A DNA stretch of 8,385 nucleotides from Actinomycetes bacterium (GTDB lineage: Bacteria > Actinomycetota > Actinomycetes > Actinomycetales > Microbacteriaceae): NCBI GenBank assembly GCA_023450335.1, contig JAEXHA010000132.1:1-8385 (forward strand), read 5' to 3'. How positions within the stretch are numbered: the first letter of the stretch is position 1; every line of letters begins with the position of its first letter. Position numbers and translations under genes: made by a program. The notes under the pieces were generated by a model, which saw only the letters and a program-made list of their open reading frames with translations, did no database searches and was not told the origin of the DNA. Below, one piece after another: positions 1-5,674 of the stretch.

Positions 1-249
1 GTCGAGGGCCGTCGCCACAGCCGGCGCGTGCCGTGCCAGCACCCGCCCCGCCTCGGTCAGCCGCAGGCGCCGCCCCACCCGCTCGACCACCGGCATGCCC
101 AGCCGCCGCTCGAGCCGCCGCATCTGCTGGCTGAGGGCGGGCTGGCTGTATCCCAGCTGCGCAGCAGCGCCGGTCAGCGAGCCGGTGTCGGCGATCGCAC
201 GCATGACCCGCAGCGTCTGCGCATCGAACGGCGGGTCCTCGTCCATCAT
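1..249 (-). CDS. LysR-type transcriptional regulator, N-terminal part (cut by window edge)
   Basis: The minus strand encodes 83 residues from an ATG at 249 and runs off the left edge with no stop. The piece is the winged helix-turn-helix DNA-binding domain of a LysR-type regulator. Residues about 11-32 carry TLRVMRAIADTGSLTGAAAQ, followed by the recognition-helix region YSQPALSQQMRRLERRLG (34-51) and the wing RVGRRLRLTEAG (57-68). This is the usual LysR order. The effector-binding domain lies outside the window, so the inducer cannot be guessed. Two Met codons stand in tandem (249 and 246); 249 is preferred because a -10-like element ends six bases upstream, and no Shine-Dalgarno sequence precedes it. 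The gene is divergent from the class V PLP enzyme at 331. LysR regulators commonly control such divergent neighbours, so that gene is the likely target (inference). Confidence 0.93.
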   Translation of the reverse strand, partial: MMDEDPPFDAQTLRVMRAIADTGSLTGAAAQLGYSQPALSQQMRRLERRLGMPVVERVGRRLRLTEAGRVLARHAPAVATALD

Positions 250-255
250 GCGCCG

Positions 256-261
256 ATCATA
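256..261 (-). promoter_or_regulatory. -10 element TATGAT placed for leaderless LysR mRNA
   Basis: On the minus strand TATGAT matches the TATAAT consensus at five of six positions and the actinobacterial TANNNT pattern. Six bases separate it from the first ATG at 249, which puts the expected transcription start on the A of that ATG. There is no ribosome binding site in the gap (CGGCGC). Leaderless genes with this geometry are common in actinobacteria. No good -35 box is seen 16-19 bp upstream, which suits a weak or regulated promoter. Confidence 0.5.
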
Positions 262-264
262 ACC

Positions 265-312
265 ATGCGTCATGCATTTCATTCGAACCTTGCCGTAGAC
301 GCATGCGTTCGA
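265..312. promoter_or_regulatory. Cluster of palindromes in the divergent intergenic region, candidate LysR operator
   Basis: The 81-bp gap between the regulator and the class V enzyme contains several symmetric elements. ATGC-N5-GCAT lies at 265-277. TTCGAA lies at 282-287. TCGAAC at 283-288 is repeated in inverted form as GTTCGA at 307-312. The perfect 10-bp palindrome ACGCATGCGT lies at 299-308. A TGC-N7-GCA element at 291-303 fits the T-N11-A dyad typical of LysR sites. CATGCGT occurs twice in the same orientation (264-270 and 302-308). The elements lie upstream of both genes, where a LysR protein would both autoregulate and control the neighbour. Which element is bound cannot be decided from sequence alone. 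Confidence 0.4.
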
Positions 313-330
313 GCCGCGGACGATAGGGAC

Positions 331-1386
331 ATGACCACCACGGCCATCCGCGACGTGCTGGGCCCGTTGCGGGCCCAGTTCGACGACGGCGCGGGGTACC
401 TCGCCGCGTGCACCGCCGGCCTGCCCCCGGCCGACAGCCGCCGCGCGGTCGCCGCAGACCTCATGGCGCGCCCCGACCCGGTGCGGTACGGCCGCATCGT
501 CGAGGACGCGCGCGCCCTCTTCGCGCAGTTGATCGGAGTGAGTGGCGACCGCGTCGCGATCGGCTCGCAGACGTCGGTCCAGTTGAGCCTCATCGCGGCC
601 TCCCTGCCCGACGGTGCCGAGGTGCTGTGCCCCGCGGGCGACTTCTCGTCGTTGCTCCTGCCGTTCACCCATGCCGGGCGCGGCATCACCGTGCGCACCG
701 CTCCGCTGGCGCATCTGGCGGCCGCCGTGCGTCCGAGCACGCACCTGGTGGTGTTCTCGCTCGTGCAGTCGGCGACCGGCGAGGTGGCCGATGCGGACGC
801 CATCGTCGCCGCGGCGCGCGCGGCCGGAGCACGGACAGTGTGCGATGCGACGCAGGCGGTGGGGTGGATGCCGGTGGCAGCCGCGCCCTTCGATGCCCTC
901 GTGTGTCACGCCTACAAATGGCTGTGTGCCCCGCGCGGCGCGTCGTTCCTCGCGCTGAGCACGGCGTTCGCCGCGACACTGCGCCCCGTACAGGCCGGCT
1001 GGTACGCCGGCGCCGATCCGTGGGCCTCCTGCTACGGCGGTGATGCCGAGCTGGCCGGTGACGCGCGACGTTTCGACGTCTCGCCGGCATGGCAGGCGTT
1101 CGTCGGTGCCGAGCCCGCACTGCGGGCGTTCGCCGGCGCCGATCCGGTCGCCCTGTGGGAGTACACGACCGGTCTGGCGGCGGCGCTGCGCACCGCGCTG
1201 GGTATGACCCCGTCGGCCCGCCCGACACCCATCGTCACGTGGCCCGATCCCGACGGGGGCGATCTGCTGCGGCTCACCGCTGCCGGCCTGGTCGCGTCAG
1301 GCCGCAGCGGGCGCGCTCGTGTCGCGTTCCACGTCTTCAACGACGAGGCCGATGTGGCACGCGTCACCGGCGCTCTGCAGCGGTGA
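331..1386 (+). CDS. PLP-dependent class V aminotransferase-fold enzyme, substrate unknown
   Basis: This 351-residue protein belongs to the fold-type I, class V group, which includes cysteine desulfurases, isopenicillin-N epimerase-like proteins and kynureninases. Visible family marks are a phosphate-binding stretch GSQTS (78-82), SATGEV (147-152), the PLP-ring aspartate in CDATQAVG (D172, Q175) and the Schiff-base lysine in HAYKWLCAPRG (K196). A C-terminal GRARVAFHVFND carries R330, the likely carboxylate-binding arginine. The chemistry could be transamination, lyase or epimerase; sequence alone does not decide. The reading frame is open further upstream to base 28, but that part lies antisense to the LysR gene and reads as Arg/Pro/His-rich nonsense. 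ATG 331 is therefore chosen, although the preceding AGGGA sits unusually close (one base) for a Shine-Dalgarno. The divergent LysR gene probably controls it. Confidence 0.88.
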   Translation: MTTTAIRDVLGPLRAQFDDGAGYLAACTAGLPPADSRRAVAADLMARPDPVRYGRIVEDARALFAQLIGVSGDRVAIGSQTSVQLSLIAASLPDGAEVLCPAGDFSSLLLPFTHAGRGITVRTAPLAHLAAAVRPSTHLVVFSLVQSATGEVADADAIVAAARAAGARTVCDATQAVGWMPVAAAPFDALVCHAYKWLCAPRGASFLALSTAFAATLRPVQAGWYAGADPWASCYGGDAELAGDARRFDVSPAWQAFVGAEPALRAFAGADPVALWEYTTGLAAALRTALGMTPSARPTPIVTWPDPDGGDLLRLTAAGLVASGRSGRARVAFHVFNDEADVARVTGALQR

Positions 1387-1387
1387 G

Positions 1388-1413
1388 CCACCGGCATCCA
1401 CACCGGCGGGTGG
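1388..1413. terminator. Imperfect stem-loop between convergent genes, possible terminator
   Basis: The 45-bp gap between the stops of the class V enzyme and the MFS gene holds CCACC at 1388-1392 pairing with GGTGG at 1409-1413. One mismatch follows, then two more G-C pairs around a nine-base loop. There is no T-run on either strand, so it does not match a canonical intrinsic terminator. Its position between two converging genes is the main support. Confidence 0.22.
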
Positions 1414-1431
1414 CGGCGTCGCGGTGCGCCC

Positions 1432-2685
1432 TCAGCGCCGGGCGTACGGCGAGAGCACGACCACGGCGACGACCACGCACAGGGCGATCAGGGCGAGTCC
1501 GCCGTAGCCGATCCAGCCGAGGATGAACCCGGCCAGGACTGCGCCCACGGCGGCGGAGAAGGTCATGATCGTGTCGCTGATGCCCTGCCGTCGCGGCCGC
1601 ATGGCCGTCAGCGTGCTCTCGGTCAGAAGCGCCGCTCCCGAGACGGTCGCCGCACTCCAGCCCAGACCCAGCAGCAGCAGTGCGACCAGCACGAGCCATT
1701 GCGACTGCGAGCCGAACGCCGCCAGCAGCAACGAGGCCACCAGCACCGCCTGGCCGAGCAGGATCACCGGCACCCGCCCCCAGCGGTCGGCGAGCATGCC
1801 GAACAGCGGCGACAGTCCGTACATGCCGAACACGTGCAGTGCGATCGTGAACCCGACGATCGTGGTGACATGCGCGGGGTCGAGGTGCGCCAGGTGCACG
1901 GGGGTCATCGCCATCACCGAGGCCATGACGACGTGGCTGCCGGTCACCGCGAAGATCGCGTAGCGCGCGGCCGCCGGCCGGTCGGACTCGACGATGTGGG
2001 CCTGAGACGCCTGGCGGCTGCGCGCGAGGTGCTGCGCGACCTGCAGCGGGTCGGGGCGCAGCGCGACGATGTAGAGGACGAACGCACCGATCTGCGCGAC
2101 GATCGAGAACGCGTAGGACCCGGTCAGCGGCGGCATGCCGATCGCCTGGCCGAGCACCTCCCCCGGCGTCAGCATGAGCGGCCCGACAACGCCGCCGATC
2201 GTGGTGGCCCACACCACGGTGCCCAGATCACGTGCGCGCCGGTCGGTGGCGGCGAGGTCGGTGGCGGCGAACCGCGATTGCAGATTGCCGGCGTTGCCCG
2301 CACCGATGAGGATCACGCCGACCAGTAGCAGCGGGAAGACCCGCGCGGCGGCTGCGGTGATGACCACGGCGATGCCGATGAGGGCGAGCAGGTTGCCCAG
2401 CGTCAGCGCGAAGCGGCGCCCCCGTGCCGACGCCAGCCGGGCGAGGGGGATCGCACACAGCGAAGCGCCGAGGGTGACCGAGGCGGTGGCGAGGCCCGAC
2501 AGCGAGTCCTGGCCCGAGATGTCGGCGGCCAGCAGCGCCCCCAGCGACACGGTCGCGCCGAACGCGATGCCGCCGAGCACCTGCCCCGCGGCGAGGGTGC
2601 GCACCGTGCGGCGCTGGATGCGCGCGACATCGCCGTAGTCCGTGGCATCCCCCACCGTGGAGGCGGACGAGAGTGGTTCAGGCAT
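1432..2685 (-). CDS. MFS transporter, substrate unknown
   Basis: The 417-residue integral membrane protein has about 12 hydrophobic segments split into two halves by a hydrophilic loop near 210-240 (ALRPDPLQVAQHLARSRQAS region). The cytoplasmic loop between helices 2 and 3 carries a degenerate MFS motif A (LARLASARGRR, 81-91). The equivalent loop in the second half is better preserved (GMLADRWGR, 296-304). The N-terminal tail of about 28 residues is hydrophilic and cytoplasmic. The start ATG lies inside the 3' end of the FAH-fold gene (8-nt overlap) with no Shine-Dalgarno visible, so translation probably depends on termination-reinitiation. It is the last gene of the serA-leuB-ilvE-FAH run. 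Family membership is secure. Whether it exports a drug or metabolite, or imports one, cannot be read from the sequence. An exact 15-bp tandem repeat lies in the loop after helix 4. Confidence 0.92.
   Translation of the reverse strand: MPEPLSSASTVGDATDYGDVARIQRRTVRTLAAGQVLGGIAFGATVSLGALLAADISGQDSLSGLATASVTLGASLCAIPLARLASARGRRFALTLGNLLALIGIAVVITAAAARVFPLLLVGVILIGAGNAGNLQSRFAATDLAATDRRARDLGTVVWATTIGGVVGPLMLTPGEVLGQAIGMPPLTGSYAFSIVAQIGAFVLYIVALRPDPLQVAQHLARSRQASQAHIVESDRPAAARYAIFAVTGSHVVMASVMAMTPVHLAHLDPAHVTTIVGFTIALHVFGMYGLSPLFGMLADRWGRVPVILLGQAVLVASLLLAAFGSQSQWLVLVALLLLGLGWSAATVSGAALLTESTLTAMRPRRQGISDTIMTFSAAVGAVLAGFILGWIGYGGLALIALCVVVAVVVLSPYARR
2241..2270. repeat. Exact 15-bp tandem repeat (two copies) inside the MFS gene
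   Basis: The unit GGTCGGTGGCGGCGA occurs at 2241-2255 and immediately again at 2256-2270 without a mismatch. Read on the coding strand it encodes AATDL (140-144) followed by AATDR (145-149) in the loop after transmembrane helix 4. It is in frame and does not break the gene. It may be a recent slippage duplication, or two similar short motifs that drifted into identity. Confidence 0.85.
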
Positions 2686-3445
2686 CGCGCACGGTGTTGC
2701 GCAGTGTGCCGAGGCCGGCGATCTCGACCTCGACGGTGTCGCCAGCCTGGAACGGACCGACGCCGGCCGGGGTGCCGGTCAGGATCACGTCGCCGGGCAG
2801 CAGAGTGAATGCCGCCGACGCGTACGCGATGATGTCGGCCACGGAGTGCACCATGTCGGAGATCGGCGCGTCCTGTCGGACCTCGCCGTTGACGCGGGCC
2901 ACCAGCCGCGCGTCGCCGTCGGGGTCGAAGTCCGTCTCGATGGCGGGGCCGAGCGGGCAGAACGTGTCGAAGCCTTTCGCCCGTGACCATTGCCCGTCGC
3001 TGCGCTGCAGGTCGCGCGCGGTGACGTCGTTGGCGATCGTGTATCCGAAGACGTGGTCGAGTGCGGCGTCGGCCGTCACATTCTTGGTGACGCGGCCGAT
3101 GACGACGGCGAGTTCGCCCTCGAAGTCGGTCTGCTGCGACTGCGGCGGTCGCACGATCGCGTCGCCCGGTCCGATGACGGACGTGTTCGGCTTGAGGAAC
3201 AGCAGCGGTTCGCCCGGTGCCTCGTTGCCGAACTCGGCGGCGTGCTCGCGGTAGTTGCGGCCGACCGCGATGATCTTCGAGCGAGGGATGACAGGGGCCA
3301 GCAGCGCGACGTCTCCCAGCGGTACCCGCTGCCCGGTCGTGTCGAAGCCGGCGAACAGCGGGTCGCCGGCCAGCACCACCAGTTCGGTGTCGTCGACGAT
3401 GCCGTAGCGGATGGCGTCGCCCAGGGCGAAGCGCGCGATCCGCAT
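2678..3445 (-). CDS. Fumarylacetoacetate hydrolase-fold enzyme (FAHD1/acylpyruvase-like)
   Basis: The 255-residue protein has a short variable N-terminal domain (1-50) followed by a complete FAH-fold catalytic domain. Visible marks are VGRNYREHAAEFG (61-73), with H68 and E71 spaced like the His-Glu dyad of human FAHD1. The metal ligands are in DFEGELAVVIGR (E109, E111) and ANDVTARD (D140). A lysine stands in SRAKGFDTFCPLGP (K157), and the glycine-rich ILTGTPAGVG spans 221-230. Relatives hydrolyse acylpyruvates, decarboxylate oxaloacetate or isomerise and decarboxylate hydroxyhepta-dienedioate; many database entries carry the last name without proof. The ATG at 3445 overlaps the ilvE stop by one base (TGATG). 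The frame is open upstream, but only as an out-of-frame reading of ilvE. The stop overlaps the MFS start by eight bases. No other aromatic-degradation gene is present, so a housekeeping or metabolite-repair role is more likely (inference). Confidence 0.9.
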   Translation of the reverse strand: MRIARFALGDAIRYGIVDDTELVVLAGDPLFAGFDTTGQRVPLGDVALLAPVIPRSKIIAVGRNYREHAAEFGNEAPGEPLLFLKPNTSVIGPGDAIVRPPQSQQTDFEGELAVVIGRVTKNVTADAALDHVFGYTIANDVTARDLQRSDGQWSRAKGFDTFCPLGPAIETDFDPDGDARLVARVNGEVRQDAPISDMVHSVADIIAYASAAFTLLPGDVILTGTPAGVGPFQAGDTVEVEIAGLGTLRNTVRDA

Positions 3446-4557
3446 CAGGCGTCCAGCCGGGTGAGCCACCCGTGCGTGTCGTCGGCGCGGCCGTACTGGA
3501 TGTCGGTGAGGTGACCGCGCAACTCGAGGGCGAGCGACCCGGTGGGCTGGGGGTCTTCGAAACCGGCGCCCTTGAGCACACCGATGGGTGTCACCACGGC
3601 GGCCGTGCCGCACGCGAACACCTCGACGATGTCGCCGGAGGCCACGCCGTCGCGCCACTCGGACAGCGTCACGGCCCGCCGCTCGACACGGTGCCCGCGG
3701 TCCTGCGCCAGTTGCAGGATCGAATCACGCGTGATGCCTTCGAGGATCGACGGTGACTCGGGCGTGACCAGCGTGCCGTCCTTCTTCACGAACACGACGT
3801 TCATGCCGCCGAGCTCTTCGACGTTGCCGTCGCTGTCGAGGAAGACGACCTGATCGCAGCCCTGCTCGTACGCCTGCGACTGCGGCAGCAGGCTGGCGGC
3901 GTAGTTGCCGCCGGTCTTGGCCGCCCCCGTGCCGCCCTTGCCTGCACGCGCGTAGTCCTCGCTGAGCCAGATCTTCACGGGCTTCACGCCGCCGGTGAAG
4001 TAGGCGCCGGCCGGGCTCGCGATCAGGTAGTAGGCGACCTTCTGCGCCGGGCGGACGCCCAGGAACGCCTCCTTGGCGAACATGAAGGGGCGCAGGTACA
4101 GGCTCTGGTCGGCTCCCGACGGCACCCAGCCCGCGTCCAGCGCGATCAGTTCGCGCAGCGACTGGAGGAAGTACGGGGCCGGCAGCTCCGGCAGCGCCAG
4201 GCGCCGTGCCGATCGCTGCAGACGACGGGCGTTCTGCTCGGGACGGAAGGTGTGGATCGAGCCGTCGGCATGACGGTAGGCCTTGATGCCCTCGAAGATC
4301 TCCTGCCCGTAATGCAGCACGGCCGCGGCGGGGTCGAGGGAGATCGGTCCGTAGGGCTGGACGCGCGGACGGTGCCAGCCGCCCTTGGCCGACCAGCAGA
4401 TATCGACCATGTGGTCGGTGAAGCTGGTGCCGAATCCGGGGTCGGCGAGGATCTCAGCGCGTCGCTGCGGGCCGGCCGCGGCGAGGTTCTTGGTGACCGC
4501 GAACTCGAGCGGGGCGAGGTCGGCGTCGGCCTGTGCGGTCGGGTCGGTGAGGGTCAT
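3445..4557 (-). CDS. ilvE: Branched-chain amino acid aminotransferase
   Basis: This 370-residue protein is a fold-type IV PLP aminotransferase of the larger, eukaryote-like BCAT group also found in actinobacteria. It transfers the amino group between glutamate and the 2-keto acids of leucine, isoleucine and valine, the last step of their synthesis, in the cytoplasm. Landmarks are HYGQEIFEGIKAYR (82-95), the region SLYLRPFMF (152-160), the PLP lysine in GTGAAKTGGNYAAS (K214) and the cofactor-binding EELGGMN (E248). ITRDSI (275-280) and the late CGTAAVVTPI complete the pattern. The ATG at 4557 is supported by AGGATGG three bases upstream. A 48-nt gap separates it from leuB, and its stop overlaps the FAH-fold gene start by one base. 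Placement after leuB fits a shared operon for leucine synthesis. Confidence 0.96.
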   Translation of the reverse strand: MTLTDPTAQADADLAPLEFAVTKNLAAAGPQRRAEILADPGFGTSFTDHMVDICWSAKGGWHRPRVQPYGPISLDPAAAVLHYGQEIFEGIKAYRHADGSIHTFRPEQNARRLQRSARRLALPELPAPYFLQSLRELIALDAGWVPSGADQSLYLRPFMFAKEAFLGVRPAQKVAYYLIASPAGAYFTGGVKPVKIWLSEDYARAGKGGTGAAKTGGNYAASLLPQSQAYEQGCDQVVFLDSDGNVEELGGMNVVFVKKDGTLVTPESPSILEGITRDSILQLAQDRGHRVERRAVTLSEWRDGVASGDIVEVFACGTAAVVTPIGVLKGAGFEDPQPTGSLALELRGHLTDIQYGRADDTHGWLTRLDA

Positions 4558-4573
4558 GTTCCATCCTGTCTGT

Positions 4574-4598
4574 GCGCCACGGCATCACCGGCGGGCGC
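4574..4598 (-). other. Possible intercistronic hairpin between leuB and ilvE
   Basis: GCGCC at 4574-4578 can pair with GGCGC at 4594-4598, and CGG at 4580-4582 with CCG at 4588-4590. An asymmetric internal loop separates the two stems, and the terminal loop is five bases. The structure lies just upstream of the ilvE ribosome binding site (4561-4567) and has no U-run after it. Partial attenuation, mRNA processing or no function are all possible. GC-rich DNA forms such stems easily by chance. Confidence 0.22.
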
Positions 4599-4605
4599 TT
4601 CCAGG

Positions 4606-5658
4606 TTACGCCTGGACGCGGGCCGTGATGGCGTCGCCGACCTGTGCGGTCGTGCGTGAGGTGCCGTCCCGCTGCGCGATGTCCTGCTCGATCGCGCGAG
4701 ACACGCGAGCGGCTTCATCGTGCATCCCGAGGTGGTCGAGCAGGAGCGCGATGGAGCCGATCGCCGCAGTGGGGTCGGCCTTCTGCTGGCCTGCGATGTC
4801 CGGCGCCGAGCCATGAACGGGCTCGAACATCGAGGGGAACGCGCCGTCGGGGTTGATGTTTCCCGAAGCGGCGAGGCCGATGCCTCCGGTGACGGCGCCG
4901 GCCAAATCGGTGAGGATGTCGCCGAAGAGGTTGTCGGTGACGATCACATCGAAGCGGCCCGGGTTCGTGACCAGGAAGATCGTCGCCGCATCGACGTGCA
5001 GGTAGTCTACGGCAACGTCGGGGTGCTCCGCGGCCACCTCGTCGACGATCCGCTTCCACATGCCGCCGGCGTGCACGAGCACGTTGGTCTTGTGCACGAG
5101 CGTCAGCTTCTGACGGCGCCGCTCGGCCTGCGCGAATGCGAAACGCACGACGCGCTCGATGCCGTACGCGGTGTTGACGCTCGTCTCGTTGGCGACCTCG
5201 TGAGGCGTGCCGGTGCGGATGGAGCCGCCGTTGCCGACATAGGGTCCCTCGGTGCCCTCGCGCACGACGACGAAGTCGATGTCGCCGGGCGCGGCCAGCG
5301 GCCCCGCAGCGCCCGGGTACAGCTTCGACGGCCGCAGGTTGACGTAGTGGTCGAGGGCGAAGCGCAGCTTCAGCAGCAGCCCGCGCTCGATGTTGGCGTC
5401 CTTGAGGCGCGGGTCGCCCGGCACCCCGCCGACGGCTCCGAGGAGGATCGCATCGTGCGCCTTGATGGCGTCGAGGTCCTCGTCGGACAGGGTGTCACCG
5501 GTCTGCAGGTACCGATCCGCCCCGAGGGAGAAACGCGTCTTCTCGAAGGTCACTCCGGAAGCCGCGGTCACGGCATCCAGCACCTTCTCGGCCTCGGCGA
5601 CCACTTCGGGTCCGATGCCGTCGCCGGGAATGACGGCCAGCTTCACGATGCGCGACAT
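4606..5658 (-). CDS. leuB: 3-isopropylmalate dehydrogenase
   Basis: LeuB oxidises and decarboxylates 3-isopropylmalate to 2-ketoisocaproate with NAD+, the third specific step of leucine synthesis. The 350-residue protein begins IVKLAVIPGDGIGPEV (4-19). The substrate-binding arginines R99, R109 and R133 fall in LKLRFALDHYVNLRP and VVREGTEGPY, followed by Y140 and K190. The metal aspartates are D223, D247 and D251, the last two in the signature DNLFGDILTDLAG. The NAD-binding segment EPVHGSAPDIAGQ spans 279-291. Spacing of the arginine pair and of the aspartates agrees with known IPMDHs. Homologous tartrate and isocitrate dehydrogenases are less likely given the leucine-type context. The ATG at 5658 is preceded by AAGGGGG (5664-5670) at good spacing, and serA ends 16 nt upstream, so the two are cotranscribed. 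The product feeds the ilvE aminotransferase encoded next. Confidence 0.96.
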   Translation of the reverse strand: MSRIVKLAVIPGDGIGPEVVAEAEKVLDAVTAASGVTFEKTRFSLGADRYLQTGDTLSDEDLDAIKAHDAILLGAVGGVPGDPRLKDANIERGLLLKLRFALDHYVNLRPSKLYPGAAGPLAAPGDIDFVVVREGTEGPYVGNGGSIRTGTPHEVANETSVNTAYGIERVVRFAFAQAERRRQKLTLVHKTNVLVHAGGMWKRIVDEVAAEHPDVAVDYLHVDAATIFLVTNPGRFDVIVTDNLFGDILTDLAGAVTGGIGLAASGNINPDGAFPSMFEPVHGSAPDIAGQQKADPTAAIGSIALLLDHLGMHDEAARVSRAIEQDIAQRDGTSRTTAQVGDAITARVQA

Positions 5659-5663
5659 GGCTG

Positions 5664-5670
5664 CCCCCTT
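5664..5670 (-). promoter_or_regulatory. Ribosome binding site of leuB
   Basis: AAGGGGG on the minus strand lies five bases before the leuB ATG at 5658 and within the 16-nt gap after serA. It fixes the leuB start and means leuB can be initiated independently of serA translation. Confidence 0.6.
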
Positions 5671-5674
5671 CGGT

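Noticed and set aside
28..330. N-terminal extension of the class V enzyme frame
   Set aside because: It runs antisense through the LysR DNA-binding domain and the intergenic operator region. The residues are Arg/Pro/His-rich, and family similarity begins after ATG 331.
1699..2638. Plus-strand open frames opposite the MFS gene
   Set aside because: They mirror a membrane protein whose hydrophobic periodicity and MFS motifs are clear on the minus strand. The plus-strand products are Arg/His- or Ser/Ala/Pro-rich without domains.
2403..3581. 392-residue minus-strand frame across the FAH and MFS genes
   Set aside because: It is an out-of-frame shadow of the FAH gene and the MFS N-terminus. Both real proteins show intact conserved motifs in their own frames, so it is neither a frameshift nor a fusion.
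3446..3658. Upstream extension of the FAH-fold frame into ilvE
   Set aside because: It overlaps the conserved ilvE C-terminus in another frame and gives Arg/His-rich sequence. The TGATG junction at 3445 gives the normal family start.
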